Shown here one piece after another: positions 52,085 through 60,980 of a DNA stretch of 64,000 nt. The stretch is from SHZI01 sp963698405. GTDB lineage: Bacteria; Pseudomonadota; Gammaproteobacteria; Steroidobacterales; GCA-2729495. The stretch is from NCBI GenBank assembly GCA_963698405.1, contig CAVOQT010000009.1, positions 1 through 64,000 of the forward strand, given 5' to 3'. A program made the position numbers and the translations under genes. The notes under the pieces were generated by a model. It saw nothing but the letters and a program-made list of their open reading frames with translations, was not told where the DNA came from and did not search any database. The number at the start of each line of letters is the position of its first letter. Position 1 is the stretch's first letter.

Positions 52085-54172
52085 ATGGCAGCACAAGGCG
52101 ACAACTGGGTAGGCGCACTGCGCAACACGGCAATCATGAGCGCCGGGCTGCCGATGGTGGTACTGGCCATGCTGGCCATGATCGTCCTGCCGATGCCGCC
52201 GCTGGTACTTGATGCGCTGTTTACCTTCAACATCTGCATCTCGCTGGTCGTCATCCTGGCGGTCGTCTACGTCATGCGCCCGCTGGACCTGGCCGCATTT
52301 CCCACCGTTCTGCTGCTGGCCACCTTGTTGCGCCTGGCGCTGAACGTCGCCTCGACACGCGTGGTTCTGCTCAACGGCCATACCGGTGGCGATTCGGCCG
52401 GCAAGGTCATCGAGGCTTTCGGCGCCTTCGTCATCGGCGGCAATTACGCTGTGGGCATCGTGGTGTTCGCCATCCTGCTGATCATCAACTTCATCGTGGT
52501 AACCAAGGGCGCCGGCCGCGTGGCAGAAGTCAGCGCACGGTTCACCCTCGATTCCATGCCGGGCAAACAGATGGCGATCGACGCCGACCTGAATGCCGGC
52601 ATCATCACCCAGGCTGAAGCCGTGGCACGGCGCAGCGAAGTCCGCATGGAAGCAGACTTCTACGGCTCCATGGACGGTGCCAGCAAGTTTGTACGCGGCG
52701 ATGCGATCGCCGGACTGCTGATCGTCTTCATCAACCTGATCGGCGGCATTCTGATCGGCGTGCTCCAGCACGACATGAGTTTTTCCCAGGCAGCATCGAC
52801 CTACGCACTGCTGACCATCGGCGACGGACTGGTCGCACAGATTCCGTCACTGCTGCTTGCAATCTCGGTCGCCGTGATCGTCACGCGCATGTCACGCTCC
52901 GAGGACATGGGCACGCAGCTGTTCCGGCAGCTGCTCGGCGACCGGCGCGTGCTGCGCGTGGTAGCTGTGCTGCTCGGGGTGCTCGGGTTGGTGCCCGGCA
53001 TGCCGAACCTGGCCTTTCTGCTGATGGCTGCGGTATGTGCCGGCGGCGCCTGGCTGCTCGACCGGCGCGACAACCAGGCAGAAGAGGAAAGCGAGGCGCC
53101 GGTCATCCCGGACGTCGTCGACAACGAAGCCAGTCGCGAACTGTCCTGGCGCGATGTCGGCGAAGCCGATGCCATCGGCCTGGATGTCGGTTACCGGCTG
53201 ATTCCACTGGTGGATCGCCAACAGGATGGCGAACTGATGCGGCGGATCAAAGGCGTACGCAAGCGCCTTTCTGAAGAGCTGGGCTTCCTGATTGCACCGG
53301 TGCGGATCCGCGACGATCTGGATCTTCCGGCCAGCGGCTACCGGATCAGCGTGATGGGCTCGCCAATCGCCACCGGAGAGGTACATCTCGACCGCGAGCT
53401 GGCCATCAACCCCGGACACATTGAACAGCGCATCAACGGCATTGCCGGACAGGATCCGGCCTATGGCCTCGAAGCGGTATGGATCGAACCCGTACAGCGT
53501 GAGGAAGCACAGTCGCGCGGTTATACCGTAGTGGATGTGCCGACGGTCATCGCCACGCACCTGAGCAAGGTGCTGCATGAAAACGCCCACGAAATCTTCG
53601 GTCACCAGGAAGCACAGGAGCTGCTCGATCGGCTGGGCAAACAGGTTCCGAAGCTGATCGAGGAACTGGTGCCCAAAACCCTGTCGCTGTCGGTTGTCGT
53701 GCGCGTCCTGCAGGAGTTGCTGCGCGATCAGGTTCCCGTCTCCAACATGCGCACCATCTGCCAGGCGCTTGCCGAACATGGCCGCATCAGCCAGGACCCT
53801 GACACGCTGACCGGTGCCGTACGCGTGGCGCTGGGCCGGTCAATCGTGCAGCGGATCAGCAATGGCCATGAAGAACTGCCGGTCATCACGCTGGACCCGC
53901 GGTTGGAACAGATCTTGCAAGAAGCACTCAAGGGAGGCGCAGACACGGCAGGAATAGAGCCGACATTGGCGGAAAAGCTGCAATCCAGGCTATCGGATAC
54001 CGCTCACCGCCAGGAAATTGTCGGCCAACCGGCTGTTCTGCTCGTATCACCGGCACTGCGCCCCTGGCTGTCGCGCTTCCTGCGGTTTGCAGTGCCTACG
54101 CTCAGGGTGCTGGCCTACAACGAGGTGCCTGACAGCAAGCGCGTGAAGTTGATTGCGGCAGTTGGAACCTGA
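52085..54172 (+). CDS. flhA: Flagellar biosynthesis protein FlhA
   Basis: A 695-residue export-gate protein. Eight N-terminal membrane segments lie in about residues 15-320, including FPTVLLLATLLRLALNVASTRVVLL and the FHIPEP-type cytoplasmic loop with RFTLDSMPGKQMAIDADLNAGIITQAEA. The nonameric cytoplasmic domain follows (about 345-690), with LSKVLHENAHEIFGHQEAQELLDRL and LVPKTLSLSVVVRVLQELLRDQVPV. Length and motifs are standard. It is separated from flhB by 38 bases. Confidence 0.97.
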   Translation: MAAQGDNWVGALRNTAIMSAGLPMVVLAMLAMIVLPMPPLVLDALFTFNICISLVVILAVVYVMRPLDLAAFPTVLLLATLLRLALNVASTRVVLLNGHTGGDSAGKVIEAFGAFVIGGNYAVGIVVFAILLIINFIVVTKGAGRVAEVSARFTLDSMPGKQMAIDADLNAGIITQAEAVARRSEVRMEADFYGSMDGASKFVRGDAIAGLLIVFINLIGGILIGVLQHDMSFSQAASTYALLTIGDGLVAQIPSLLLAISVAVIVTRMSRSEDMGTQLFRQLLGDRRVLRVVAVLLGVLGLVPGMPNLAFLLMAAVCAGGAWLLDRRDNQAEEESEAPVIPDVVDNEASRELSWRDVGEADAIGLDVGYRLIPLVDRQQDGELMRRIKGVRKRLSEELGFLIAPVRIRDDLDLPASGYRISVMGSPIATGEVHLDRELAINPGHIEQRINGIAGQDPAYGLEAVWIEPVQREEAQSRGYTVVDVPTVIATHLSKVLHENAHEIFGHQEAQELLDRLGKQVPKLIEELVPKTLSLSVVVRVLQELLRDQVPVSNMRTICQALAEHGRISQDPDTLTGAVRVALGRSIVQRISNGHEELPVITLDPRLEQILQEALKGGADTAGIEPTLAEKLQSRLSDTAHRQEIVGQPAVLLVSPALRPWLSRFLRFAVPTLRVLAYNEVPDSKRVKLIAAVGT

Positions 54173-54191
54173 TTCACGGAGAGATGTGGCC

Positions 54192-55400
54192 ATGAAGATC
54201 AGACGATTTACCGGCGTGGATATGCGGGATGCCTTGCGCCAGGTGCGCAACGCTCTCGGTGCGGAGGCGGTCATTCTGGAGACCACGCACAACGCGACCG
54301 GGGTAGAGATTTCGGCGGCAGTCGATGCTGCCAGCGGTGCTGGCGAAGCAATGGCACTCAGCCACGAGTGGACTGCAGCCCGCAACAGCCTGGGCAACAA
54401 TGAGGATGGCCCCTGCGTGGCCATCAGTGGTGCCGCACGCAGCGGTGCGCTGGCCACCGTCAGTGAAATGGAACAGATGCGCGAAGAGATGCGCTCGATC
54501 CGCTCGCTGCTCGAAGCACAGCTCGGTCGCCTGATCTGGGACGATCAGTCACGACAGACACCTGAAGTCGCCGGCCTGCTGCGCAACTACACCCAGCTCG
54601 GATTCGACGCGGATATCGCGCGACAACTGGCAGAACGTTCTGCTGTCACGCATCCGGCTGGCGGCTGGACGGCAGTCCTGCGCACACTGGTGGAAGAATT
54701 GCCGGTCGCTGACTGCGACCCGATCAGCGATGGCGGCAGCTACGCAATCATCGGCCCGACGGGTGTCGGCAAGACCACCACGATTGCCAAGCTGGCAGCG
54801 CGGGCAGCGCTGCAGTACGGACCAGACAGTGTCGGCCTGGTAACCACGGATACCTTCCGCGTAGCCGCACGCGAACAACTGGACACCTACGGGCAGATCA
54901 TCGGCATACCGGTCAGTCATGCCTGCGATACACAGGGTCTCAGCAAGGCGCTTGACGCACTGCAAAATCGGCGACTGATACTCATCGATACAGCAGGACT
55001 CAGCCAGCGCGACCCACACCTGCCCGAGCATCTCGCCCGGCTGGGGACCGCTGATTCCGGCATAAGTACCCTCCTGGCGCTGCCAGCCAACGCCCACGCC
55101 GGCACGATGCAGGAAATTGTGGACGTGTTCCGGACTGTAAAACCTGTGGCATGCATCCTCACCAAGACGGATGAGGCGACATCGCTCGGGGCTGCGCTGT
55201 CGGTGCTGATTCGCAGTCAACTGGCCTTGGCCTACGTCGCCAATGGCCAGCGTGTTCCCGAAGACATTCACCTGATGCGTAACCGGCAATCGTGGCTGGC
55301 CAAGATGGCCGTAGAACTGATGCGCCGCGAGAACCGGGTGATCAATACCGATGAGATGGCAGGCAGATTTACGGAGGTCGCGACCCATGCTTACGCCTGA
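54192..55400 (+). CDS. flhF: Flagellar biosynthesis GTPase FlhF
   Basis: A 402-residue SRP-type GTPase that sets the pole for flagellar placement. N-terminal B domain MKIRRFTGVDMRDALRQVRNALGAEAVIL, an N domain with NYTQLGFDADIARQLAERS, then the G domain with P-loop GPTGVGKTTTIAKLA (K194), G2-type DTFRVAAREQLDTYG, G3 DTAGLSQRD and G4 TKTDEATSLG. The ATG at 54192 is the family start. It overlaps fleN by 14 bases. Together with FleN it suggests polar flagellation. Confidence 0.95.
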   Translation: MKIRRFTGVDMRDALRQVRNALGAEAVILETTHNATGVEISAAVDAASGAGEAMALSHEWTAARNSLGNNEDGPCVAISGAARSGALATVSEMEQMREEMRSIRSLLEAQLGRLIWDDQSRQTPEVAGLLRNYTQLGFDADIARQLAERSAVTHPAGGWTAVLRTLVEELPVADCDPISDGGSYAIIGPTGVGKTTTIAKLAARAALQYGPDSVGLVTTDTFRVAAREQLDTYGQIIGIPVSHACDTQGLSKALDALQNRRLILIDTAGLSQRDPHLPEHLARLGTADSGISTLLALPANAHAGTMQEIVDVFRTVKPVACILTKTDEATSLGAALSVLIRSQLALAYVANGQRVPEDIHLMRNRQSWLAKMAVELMRRENRVINTDEMAGRFTEVATHAYA

Positions 55401-56280
55401 ACACCAGGACATCGCGGGTCAGGCCGCAGGTCTCCGCCGCATGCGCAATACGAAACCCGTCAAGGTGATCACCGTCACCGGCGGCAAGGGTGGCGTAGGC
55501 AAGACCAATATCTCGGCCAATCTGGCCGTCGCCATGTCGATGCTCGGTCGCCGGGTGATGCTGCTCGATGCAGATCTCGGTCTGGCCAACATCGATGTAC
55601 TGCTTGGCCTGCAACCCAGCCACTCGCTGGCCGATGTGGTCAATGGCACACGGCGCCTCGAGGAAGTCATCGTGGTCGGACCAGCCGGAATCCGCGTGAT
55701 CCCCGGTGCTTCCGGACTGTCAAACATGGCCAACCTGACACCAGCACAGCATGCCGGGATCGTGCATGCCTTCAGCGATCTGACCGAAGATCTGGATGCA
55801 CTGATCGTCGACACGGCCGCCGGTCTCTCCGAGAGTGTGCTGCGCTTCTGCGAAGCCGGCAACGAAGTACTGGTCGTGGTCTGTGACGAACCAACCTCGA
55901 TTACCGATGCCTACGCACTGATCAAGGTACTGAGTACCGAGCGGGGCGTATCCCGCTTCCGCATCATCACCAACATGACGCACCAGGGCGGCGACGGACG
56001 TCACCTGTTCGAAAAGCTGCTGCGTGTCACAGAACGGTTCCTGCAAGTCACACTCGATCACGCCGGCAGCATTCCCTACGACGACCGCGTATGGCGCGCC
56101 GTGCAATTGCAGACACCTTTTGTGACGTCGTTCCCCACCAGCCTGGCAGCGTCCGCACTCAAGAAACTCGCACTGCGTGCCGATACCTGGGAAGAGCCCC
56201 GTGCGGCACGCGGCAATATCGAGTTTTTCGTGGAGCGCTTGCTCGGGGCACAGGCCGGTCGGGAGAAGGCGCAAGCATGA
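55387..56280 (+). CDS. fleN: Flagellar number regulator FleN (FlhG), MinD-like ATPase
   Basis: A 297-residue MinD/ParA-type ATPase. It limits flagellar number and antagonises FleQ. The deviant Walker A is GGKGGVGKT (K34 and K39). Further motifs are VMLLDADLGLANIDVLLGL (Walker A' Asp), LIVDTAAGLSESVL (Walker B) and a C-terminal amphipathic helix region. ATG 55387 lies inside the end of flhF; the fliA start overlaps its stop by four bases, so flhF-fleN-fliA form a coupled unit. Confidence 0.94.
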   Translation: MLTPEHQDIAGQAAGLRRMRNTKPVKVITVTGGKGGVGKTNISANLAVAMSMLGRRVMLLDADLGLANIDVLLGLQPSHSLADVVNGTRRLEEVIVVGPAGIRVIPGASGLSNMANLTPAQHAGIVHAFSDLTEDLDALIVDTAAGLSESVLRFCEAGNEVLVVVCDEPTSITDAYALIKVLSTERGVSRFRIITNMTHQGGDGRHLFEKLLRVTERFLQVTLDHAGSIPYDDRVWRAVQLQTPFVTSFPTSLAASALKKLALRADTWEEPRAARGNIEFFVERLLGAQAGREKAQA

Positions 56281-57026
56281 TCCCCGCAAACCGCTATGCA
56301 ACGGTCGCCGGGCACTCGCCCGATGCGCTCGTGCAGGAGCACGCCCCGCTGGTGAAGCGCATCGCGAATCACCTGCGTGGCCGCCTGCCGCATGGCACAG
56401 ATCTGGATGATCTGATCCAGGTCGGGTTGATTGCGTTGCTCGATGCCGCGCGTCAGTACTCGCCGGCAAAGGGCGCGAGCTTCGAGACCTACGCGAGCAT
56501 CCGGGTACGCGGCGCGATGCTCGATGAAGTCCGGAGTACGGACTGGACGCCACGCTCTGTTTATCGACGACAACGGGAACTGACGGCAGCCATCCAGAAA
56601 GTGGAGAACAGGACAGGAAAACCGGCTGAGTCGCGCGAGATAGCCACCGAACTGGGCATCTCGCTGGACGAGTACTTCCAGATGGTCAGTGCAGCCACCA
56701 CGCACCGGCTGTTCAGCCTCGACCAGGATGACGACGGCAGCGGCAACGATACATACCAGCAGCAGATTCCGGACCCGGATGCGGAACCGTGCTCTGAACT
56801 CGAATCGGATGAATTCCGGGCCGCCGTTGGCGAAGCCATTCGTTCGCTGCCGGAACGCGAGGCGCTCGTCATGTCACTGTACTACGAGGAGGAACTGAAC
56901 CTGAAGGAAATCGGCGAGGTACTCGGTGTTACCGAATCGCGAGTCTGCCAGATTCACGGCCAGGCCCTCAGCCGGGTGCGCTCACGGGTGCATACGGCAA
57001 TCAATGGCATGGCGGCTACACCCTGA
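56277..57026 (+). CDS. fliA: RNA polymerase sigma factor FliA (sigma-28)
   Basis: A 249-residue flagellar sigma factor. Region 2 holds LVKRIANHLRGRLPHGTDLDDLIQVGLIALLDAARQY and SFETYASIRVRGAMLDEVRSTDWTPR; region 3 ENRTGKPAESREIATELGIS; region 4 LPEREALVMSLYYEEELNLKEIGEVLGVTESRVCQIHGQALSRVR. It recognises the promoters before flgM and fliC and is held by FlgM. ATG 56277 overlaps the fleN stop. The next gene, motC, begins 55 bases on; chemotaxis genes that usually follow fliA are absent. Confidence 0.96.
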   Translation: MIPANRYATVAGHSPDALVQEHAPLVKRIANHLRGRLPHGTDLDDLIQVGLIALLDAARQYSPAKGASFETYASIRVRGAMLDEVRSTDWTPRSVYRRQRELTAAIQKVENRTGKPAESREIATELGISLDEYFQMVSAATTHRLFSLDQDDDGSGNDTYQQQIPDPDAEPCSELESDEFRAAVGEAIRSLPEREALVMSLYYEEELNLKEIGEVLGVTESRVCQIHGQALSRVRSRVHTAINGMAATP

Positions 57027-57080
57027 ACAGGTCATGGCAGAAATGACCCTCATACACAGCCCGGTACAGCGAGAGCGTGA

Positions 57081-57821
57081 ATGGACGCATTGACCATCGC
57101 GGGCGTGGCGCTCGCCTTTATTTCCATCGTGATCGGCAGCATCCTCAAGGGTGCCGGCGTCGGCTCGCTGCTCAACTCGGCTGCATTTGTCATCGTGGTC
57201 TGCGGCACCTTTGCCTCGATCCTGATCCAGACACCCAAGGCCACTTTCATGCGTGCCTGGAAAATCGTGCCATGGATCTTCAAACCCCCTCTCGAGGACC
57301 ACGAGCAGCTGATCGTGAAGATGGTCGAGTGGAGCGAAATCGCCCGCAAGCAGGGGCTGCTCGGACTGGAACCCGCCCTGGAGTCCGAAGCCGATCCCTT
57401 CGCACAGAAAGCCCTGCAGATGCTGGTCGACGGTACTGAACCGGCCAAGATCCGCGAAGCCCTGGAGATGGACATCGAGGTGAAGGCCAAAGCCAACACC
57501 GCAAGCGCAAAGGTCTTTGAGGGCATGGGCATCTATGCGCCAACACTCGGCATCATCGGCGCCGTGCTTGGTCTGATCGCCGTGATGAAGAATCTCGCCG
57601 ATCCGAGCAAGCTCGGCGGCGGTATCGCGGCAGCGTTTACCGCCACCATCTACGGCATTGGCCTCGCCAACCTGTTCTTTCTGCCGATCGCCAACAAACT
57701 CAAGGACGTGATCGCCAAGCAGACGCATACCAAGGAAATGATCATCGAAGGGATCATTGCCATCGCTGAAGGCGAGAACCCGCGCAACCTCGAAGCCAAG
57801 CTCAAGGGGTTTGCCGGCTGA
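57081..57821 (+). CDS. motC: Flagellar stator protein MotC (MotA family)
   Basis: A 246-residue stator subunit. Four membrane segments; the channel-side proline is P154 in GIYAPTLGIIGAVLGLIAVM. The cytoplasmic loop between helices 2 and 3 contains the charged FliG-contact region (around VKMVEWSEIARKQGLLGLE). The protein and its partner MotD match the MotCD-type stator of pseudomonads rather than MotAB. GAGAG lies upstream of the ATG. Confidence 0.92.
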   Translation: MDALTIAGVALAFISIVIGSILKGAGVGSLLNSAAFVIVVCGTFASILIQTPKATFMRAWKIVPWIFKPPLEDHEQLIVKMVEWSEIARKQGLLGLEPALESEADPFAQKALQMLVDGTEPAKIREALEMDIEVKAKANTASAKVFEGMGIYAPTLGIIGAVLGLIAVMKNLADPSKLGGGIAAAFTATIYGIGLANLFFLPIANKLKDVIAKQTHTKEMIIEGIIAIAEGENPRNLEAKLKGFAG

Positions 57822-57839
57822 GGCCGGTGACACACCGTC

Positions 57840-58688
57840 ATGGCGAAGAAACACCAGCACGAAGACCACGTCAACCACGAGGCATGGGCCATACCCTATG
57901 GCGATCTCGTGACCCTGCTGCTGGCGTTTTTTGTCGTCATGTACGCAACGTCGTCAATCAATGAAGGAAAATACAAGGTTCTCTCCGACTCGCTGAATGC
58001 AGCTTTCCGTGGCGCGCCGCGCACCATGGAACCTATCTCCATCGGGGACAAGCCAGCCAAGACCAAGGGTGACGACACGGTGGCCGGCATCAAGCCCGGT
58101 CAGGTCATCAAGCTTGAGTCCGAAGCAAGCACCAAAGAGCCGGAACCGGAAAACCAGGCCGAGAATTCAGCACTGCAGGGTCACCTGCAAAAGATGAGTG
58201 AGGATCTCGAAACCGCGATGCAGGAACTCATCGACCAGGAAATGATCCGCATCAAACGGGCGCCATCCTGGGTCGAAGTTGAAATCAAGGCCGATATTCT
58301 CTTTCCGAGCGGCAGTGCCGAGCTCGAGGCATCCGCAATGACGGTCATCGATCGCATAGCCACCATACTTGCCGTACGCCCATACCCGATCCGCATCGAG
58401 GGGCATACCGACACACGACCGATCAAGACCAGTCAGTTCCCGTCGAACTGGGAACTGTCTGCAGCACGTGCCGCGCGCATCGTACGGCTCTTCGAAGCGC
58501 ACGGCATCGTCTCCAGCCGCATGGTCGTCGCCGGCCTGGGTGAGAACCGCCCCCTGTCAGACAATGCCACCGAAGAGGGGCGCAATCGCAACCGCCGCGT
58601 CACCATCGTCATCCTCGGTAAACCGCCTGCTGCAGACGACCCGATGCCGGGTGGCATTGCCGAAGCGGCTCCGGAGGCTGCGCCATGA
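57840..58688 (+). CDS. motD: Flagellar stator protein MotD (MotB family)
   Basis: A 282-residue stator subunit. A single N-terminal membrane helix IPYGDLVTLLLAFFVVMYATSS carries the proton-binding D22. A variable linker (about 45-125) leads to an OmpA-like peptidoglycan-binding domain (about 155-265): ADILFPSGSAELEASA, RIEGHTDTRPIK, NWELSAARAARIVRLFEAHG and NRNRRVTIVIL. Its stop overlaps the start of the following 55-residue gene by four bases. Confidence 0.93.
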   Translation: MAKKHQHEDHVNHEAWAIPYGDLVTLLLAFFVVMYATSSINEGKYKVLSDSLNAAFRGAPRTMEPISIGDKPAKTKGDDTVAGIKPGQVIKLESEASTKEPEPENQAENSALQGHLQKMSEDLETAMQELIDQEMIRIKRAPSWVEVEIKADILFPSGSAELEASAMTVIDRIATILAVRPYPIRIEGHTDTRPIKTSQFPSNWELSAARAARIVRLFEAHGIVSSRMVVAGLGENRPLSDNATEEGRNRNRRVTIVILGKPPAADDPMPGGIAEAAPEAAP

Positions 58689-58852
58689 GGCCCGTGGAAC
58701 GCATAGGCCCTGGTATACCGCCCAGCCGCATCTCACCGATTGCCGACAGGCGTAGCAAGCCGAAACCAGACCAACGCCAGCAGCGCGAAAAAAACAGCTC
58801 ACCGGAGAAAAGCTCCGATGGACGCGATCACATCATTGACGAACTTGCCTGA
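58685..58852 (+). CDS. Small 55-residue Pro/Arg/Ser-rich protein coupled to motD
   Basis: A short open frame whose ATG overlaps the motD stop by four bases (ATGA) and whose stop lies 14 bases before the DUF2802 gene. The product starts MRPVERIGPGIPPSRISPI, is rich in Pro, Arg, Lys and Asp, lacks cysteines and membrane segments, and ends DHIIDELA. Tight coupling on both sides and balanced codon use argue that it is real. Similar short charged proteins occur near motD in related flagellar loci as far as I recall, but I cannot name a family. Disordered, possibly a stator- or DUF2802-associated peptide; this is inference. Confidence 0.6.
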   Translation: MRPVERIGPGIPPSRISPIADRRSKPKPDQRQQREKNSSPEKSSDGRDHIIDELA

Positions 58853-58865
58853 AGGAAATCACATC

Positions 58866-59357
58866 ATGGCCATTCTCGATACACTGAATCTGAACAGTCT
58901 CAATCTGGGCAGCATCGATGTCAGTCAGCTGAACGAATTCCTTGCGGGCGATCTTGCGATCCATCCCGCTGCACTTCTTGCCGGCGGGCTGCTGGTACTC
59001 ACCACGGTCTTTGCACTGGGGCTTTCGGTAATCCGGCTGAAACGCCAAGTGAAAGCCGTGGACGCGCGATGCGACGAGTCCCAGGATCGGCTGCAGACCA
59101 TCGAACTCCTGCTGGCCAATACCACCAGCGAAGCGAGCCTGCTCCGGCAGCGCGTCGAACAACAGGTCGTACGTCAGGAAAACACCCTGACCGGCAGCGC
59201 CAAGACCAGCCTGCGTCAGGCCATCGCCCTGTCGAAACATGGCGCGACGACCCGCCAGCTGATCGATACCTGCGAACTGAGTCAAGGCGAAGCACACCTG
59301 ATCCAGACACTCTATGGCCAGCCGGCAGGTACTCCGGCAGCTGTAGAGCTGCACTGA
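58866..59357 (+). CDS. DUF2802 domain protein, flagellar-locus associated
   Basis: A 163-residue protein with one membrane helix (AALLAGGLLVLTTVFALGLSVI, about 37-60), a coiled-coil (RLKRQVKAVDARCDESQDRLQTIELLLANTT) and a C-terminal helical DUF2802-like domain (SLRQAIALSKHGATTRQLIDTCELSQGEAHLIQTLYG). The last resembles a helix-turn-helix-like fold with repeated GAT-type residues. Function unknown; it lies at the end of flagellar/che operons in several gammaproteobacteria. ATG 58866 has AAGGAAAT upstream; longer in-frame reading overlaps the small gene before it. Confidence 0.75.
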   Translation: MAILDTLNLNSLNLGSIDVSQLNEFLAGDLAIHPAALLAGGLLVLTTVFALGLSVIRLKRQVKAVDARCDESQDRLQTIELLLANTTSEASLLRQRVEQQVVRQENTLTGSAKTSLRQAIALSKHGATTRQLIDTCELSQGEAHLIQTLYGQPAGTPAAVELH

Positions 59358-59433
59358 CGAAATAGCGCCCGATTGATACGGCACACAACCATTTGAAACA
59401 GCAGACAAGAATACATACGTGGGAGTTACGACG

Positions 59434-60954
59434 ATGAGCCAGGTTCCTGATCACATACTGCAGAGGCTGCGCACCTGCACCAGTTTCCCGACACCGCCCG
59501 CAGTAGCAATGCAGGTCCTGCAACTGGCCCAGGACCCGGACATAGGGCTTGGCAAGGTAGCCGATACCGTCAGCGCAGACCCGGCCATCGCGGCCAAGGT
59601 GATGCGCATCGCCAATTCAGCCATGTATTCACGCCGTCGGCAGAGTACCAACCTGCGCCAGGCACTGATCGTGCTCGGACTCAATGCAACGCTGACACTG
59701 GCACTGAGCTTTACGCTCGTCGCGACCCTCAAAAGAAACACCACGCAGGGGTTTGACTTCAACTCCTACTGGCGTCGCACCATTCTGGCCTCGGCATGGG
59801 GCAAATTACTGGCCAGCGAGACCGGCCGCCGGGATGCCGAAGAAATATTCCTGGCCGCACTGCTCCAGGATCTGGGCATGCTGGTGATCGACAAGATCTG
59901 GCCGGAAGTCTATGAAGGTATCGCACCGTTCAAGATCGAACACAGCCGCATCTGCCAGCACGAACAGAATTGCATCGGCACGGACCATCGTTCGATCGGC
60001 GCGGCACTGCTACGCATCTGGAACATGCCGGAAAGCCTGGTACGTGCCATCCAGCACAGCCACGACCCGAGTGCTGCTGGTGTAGATGGTGAAGAGAAAG
60101 CCTTTGTGCGTGCAGTCGCCATGTCGGGTGAACTCAGCGATGTCTGGCTGAGCTCGCACAATGAGGTCGCACTGCGGCGCGTTGCCCAGCAGGCCCACCG
60201 CTATCTCGGCATCCAGCCCAACCGTCTGGGCGAGATGTTTGATTTAGTCCGCGAACAGCTGCCGGTAGCCGAGGAACTGTTCCAGATGGAACTGTTCGAC
60301 AGCGCACAACTGCAGGACATCACGGACGCAGCACAGGAAATCCTGATCGTCCGGAATCTCCACCAGATCCATGTCAATGAAAAATCCCAGGAGGAAAAGA
60401 GCGCGCTGGAGAAGGAACACACCAAGCTCAAGACCGAAACGACCCGTGACGTCCTCACGAGCGCCTATAACCGGCGATTCTTCGAGACCCGGCTTGATCA
60501 GGAATTTGAAACGGCCAGGAAGCACAACTGGCCACTGTCCCTGATATTCATCGACCTGGACCGGTTCAAGGACGTCAATGACGGCCATGGCCATCAGGCC
60601 GGTGATGCCATCCTGAAAGCGGTTGCCGACATGCTCGCTGAAACCCTGCGTGATTCGGATACCGTATCCCGCTATGGTGGCGATGAGTTTGTGCTGCTGC
60701 TGCCAGGCGTGGATACCGAGCAGGCCAACCGTGTCGGTACCCGCATCTGCGAAGCAGCGAGAACCCGCAAGGCCCTGATTGCCGATGACAAGCAGGTAAG
60801 CATTACCCTGTCGCTAGGTATCGCAACCTGCGATGCACAGCATGCCTTTGACAGTGCGCAGGCCCTGCTGGCGGCAGCCGACTCGGCGCTATACCACTCC
60901 AAGCGCAGCGGGCGGGACCAGTACACCTGCTACGACAAGATCGAGGCCGCCTGA
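59434..60954 (+). CDS. HDOD-GGDEF protein, probable diguanylate cyclase
   Basis: A 506-residue two-domain signalling protein. The HDOD domain (about 8-210) has FPTPPAVAMQVLQLAQDPDIG, VSADPAIAAKVMRIANSAM and LLQDLGMLVIDK in place of an HD motif. A linker with a coiled coil (NEKSQEEKSALEKEHTKLKTE) leads to a GGDEF domain (about 335-500) with intact GGDEF at 415-419 (RYGGDEFVLLLPG). An RxxD I-site (RDSD) stands five residues before it, so product inhibition is likely. Expected to make c-di-GMP in the cytoplasm. GGGAG lies 8 bases before ATG 59434. It ends 26 bases from the convergent fleQ-like gene. Confidence 0.9.
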   Translation: MSQVPDHILQRLRTCTSFPTPPAVAMQVLQLAQDPDIGLGKVADTVSADPAIAAKVMRIANSAMYSRRRQSTNLRQALIVLGLNATLTLALSFTLVATLKRNTTQGFDFNSYWRRTILASAWGKLLASETGRRDAEEIFLAALLQDLGMLVIDKIWPEVYEGIAPFKIEHSRICQHEQNCIGTDHRSIGAALLRIWNMPESLVRAIQHSHDPSAAGVDGEEKAFVRAVAMSGELSDVWLSSHNEVALRRVAQQAHRYLGIQPNRLGEMFDLVREQLPVAEELFQMELFDSAQLQDITDAAQEILIVRNLHQIHVNEKSQEEKSALEKEHTKLKTETTRDVLTSAYNRRFFETRLDQEFETARKHNWPLSLIFIDLDRFKDVNDGHGHQAGDAILKAVADMLAETLRDSDTVSRYGGDEFVLLLPGVDTEQANRVGTRICEAARTRKALIADDKQVSITLSLGIATCDAQHAFDSAQALLAAADSALYHSKRSGRDQYTCYDKIEAA

Positions 60955-60980
60955 CCGCTGATGCCGAAAGACTGCAGCGA

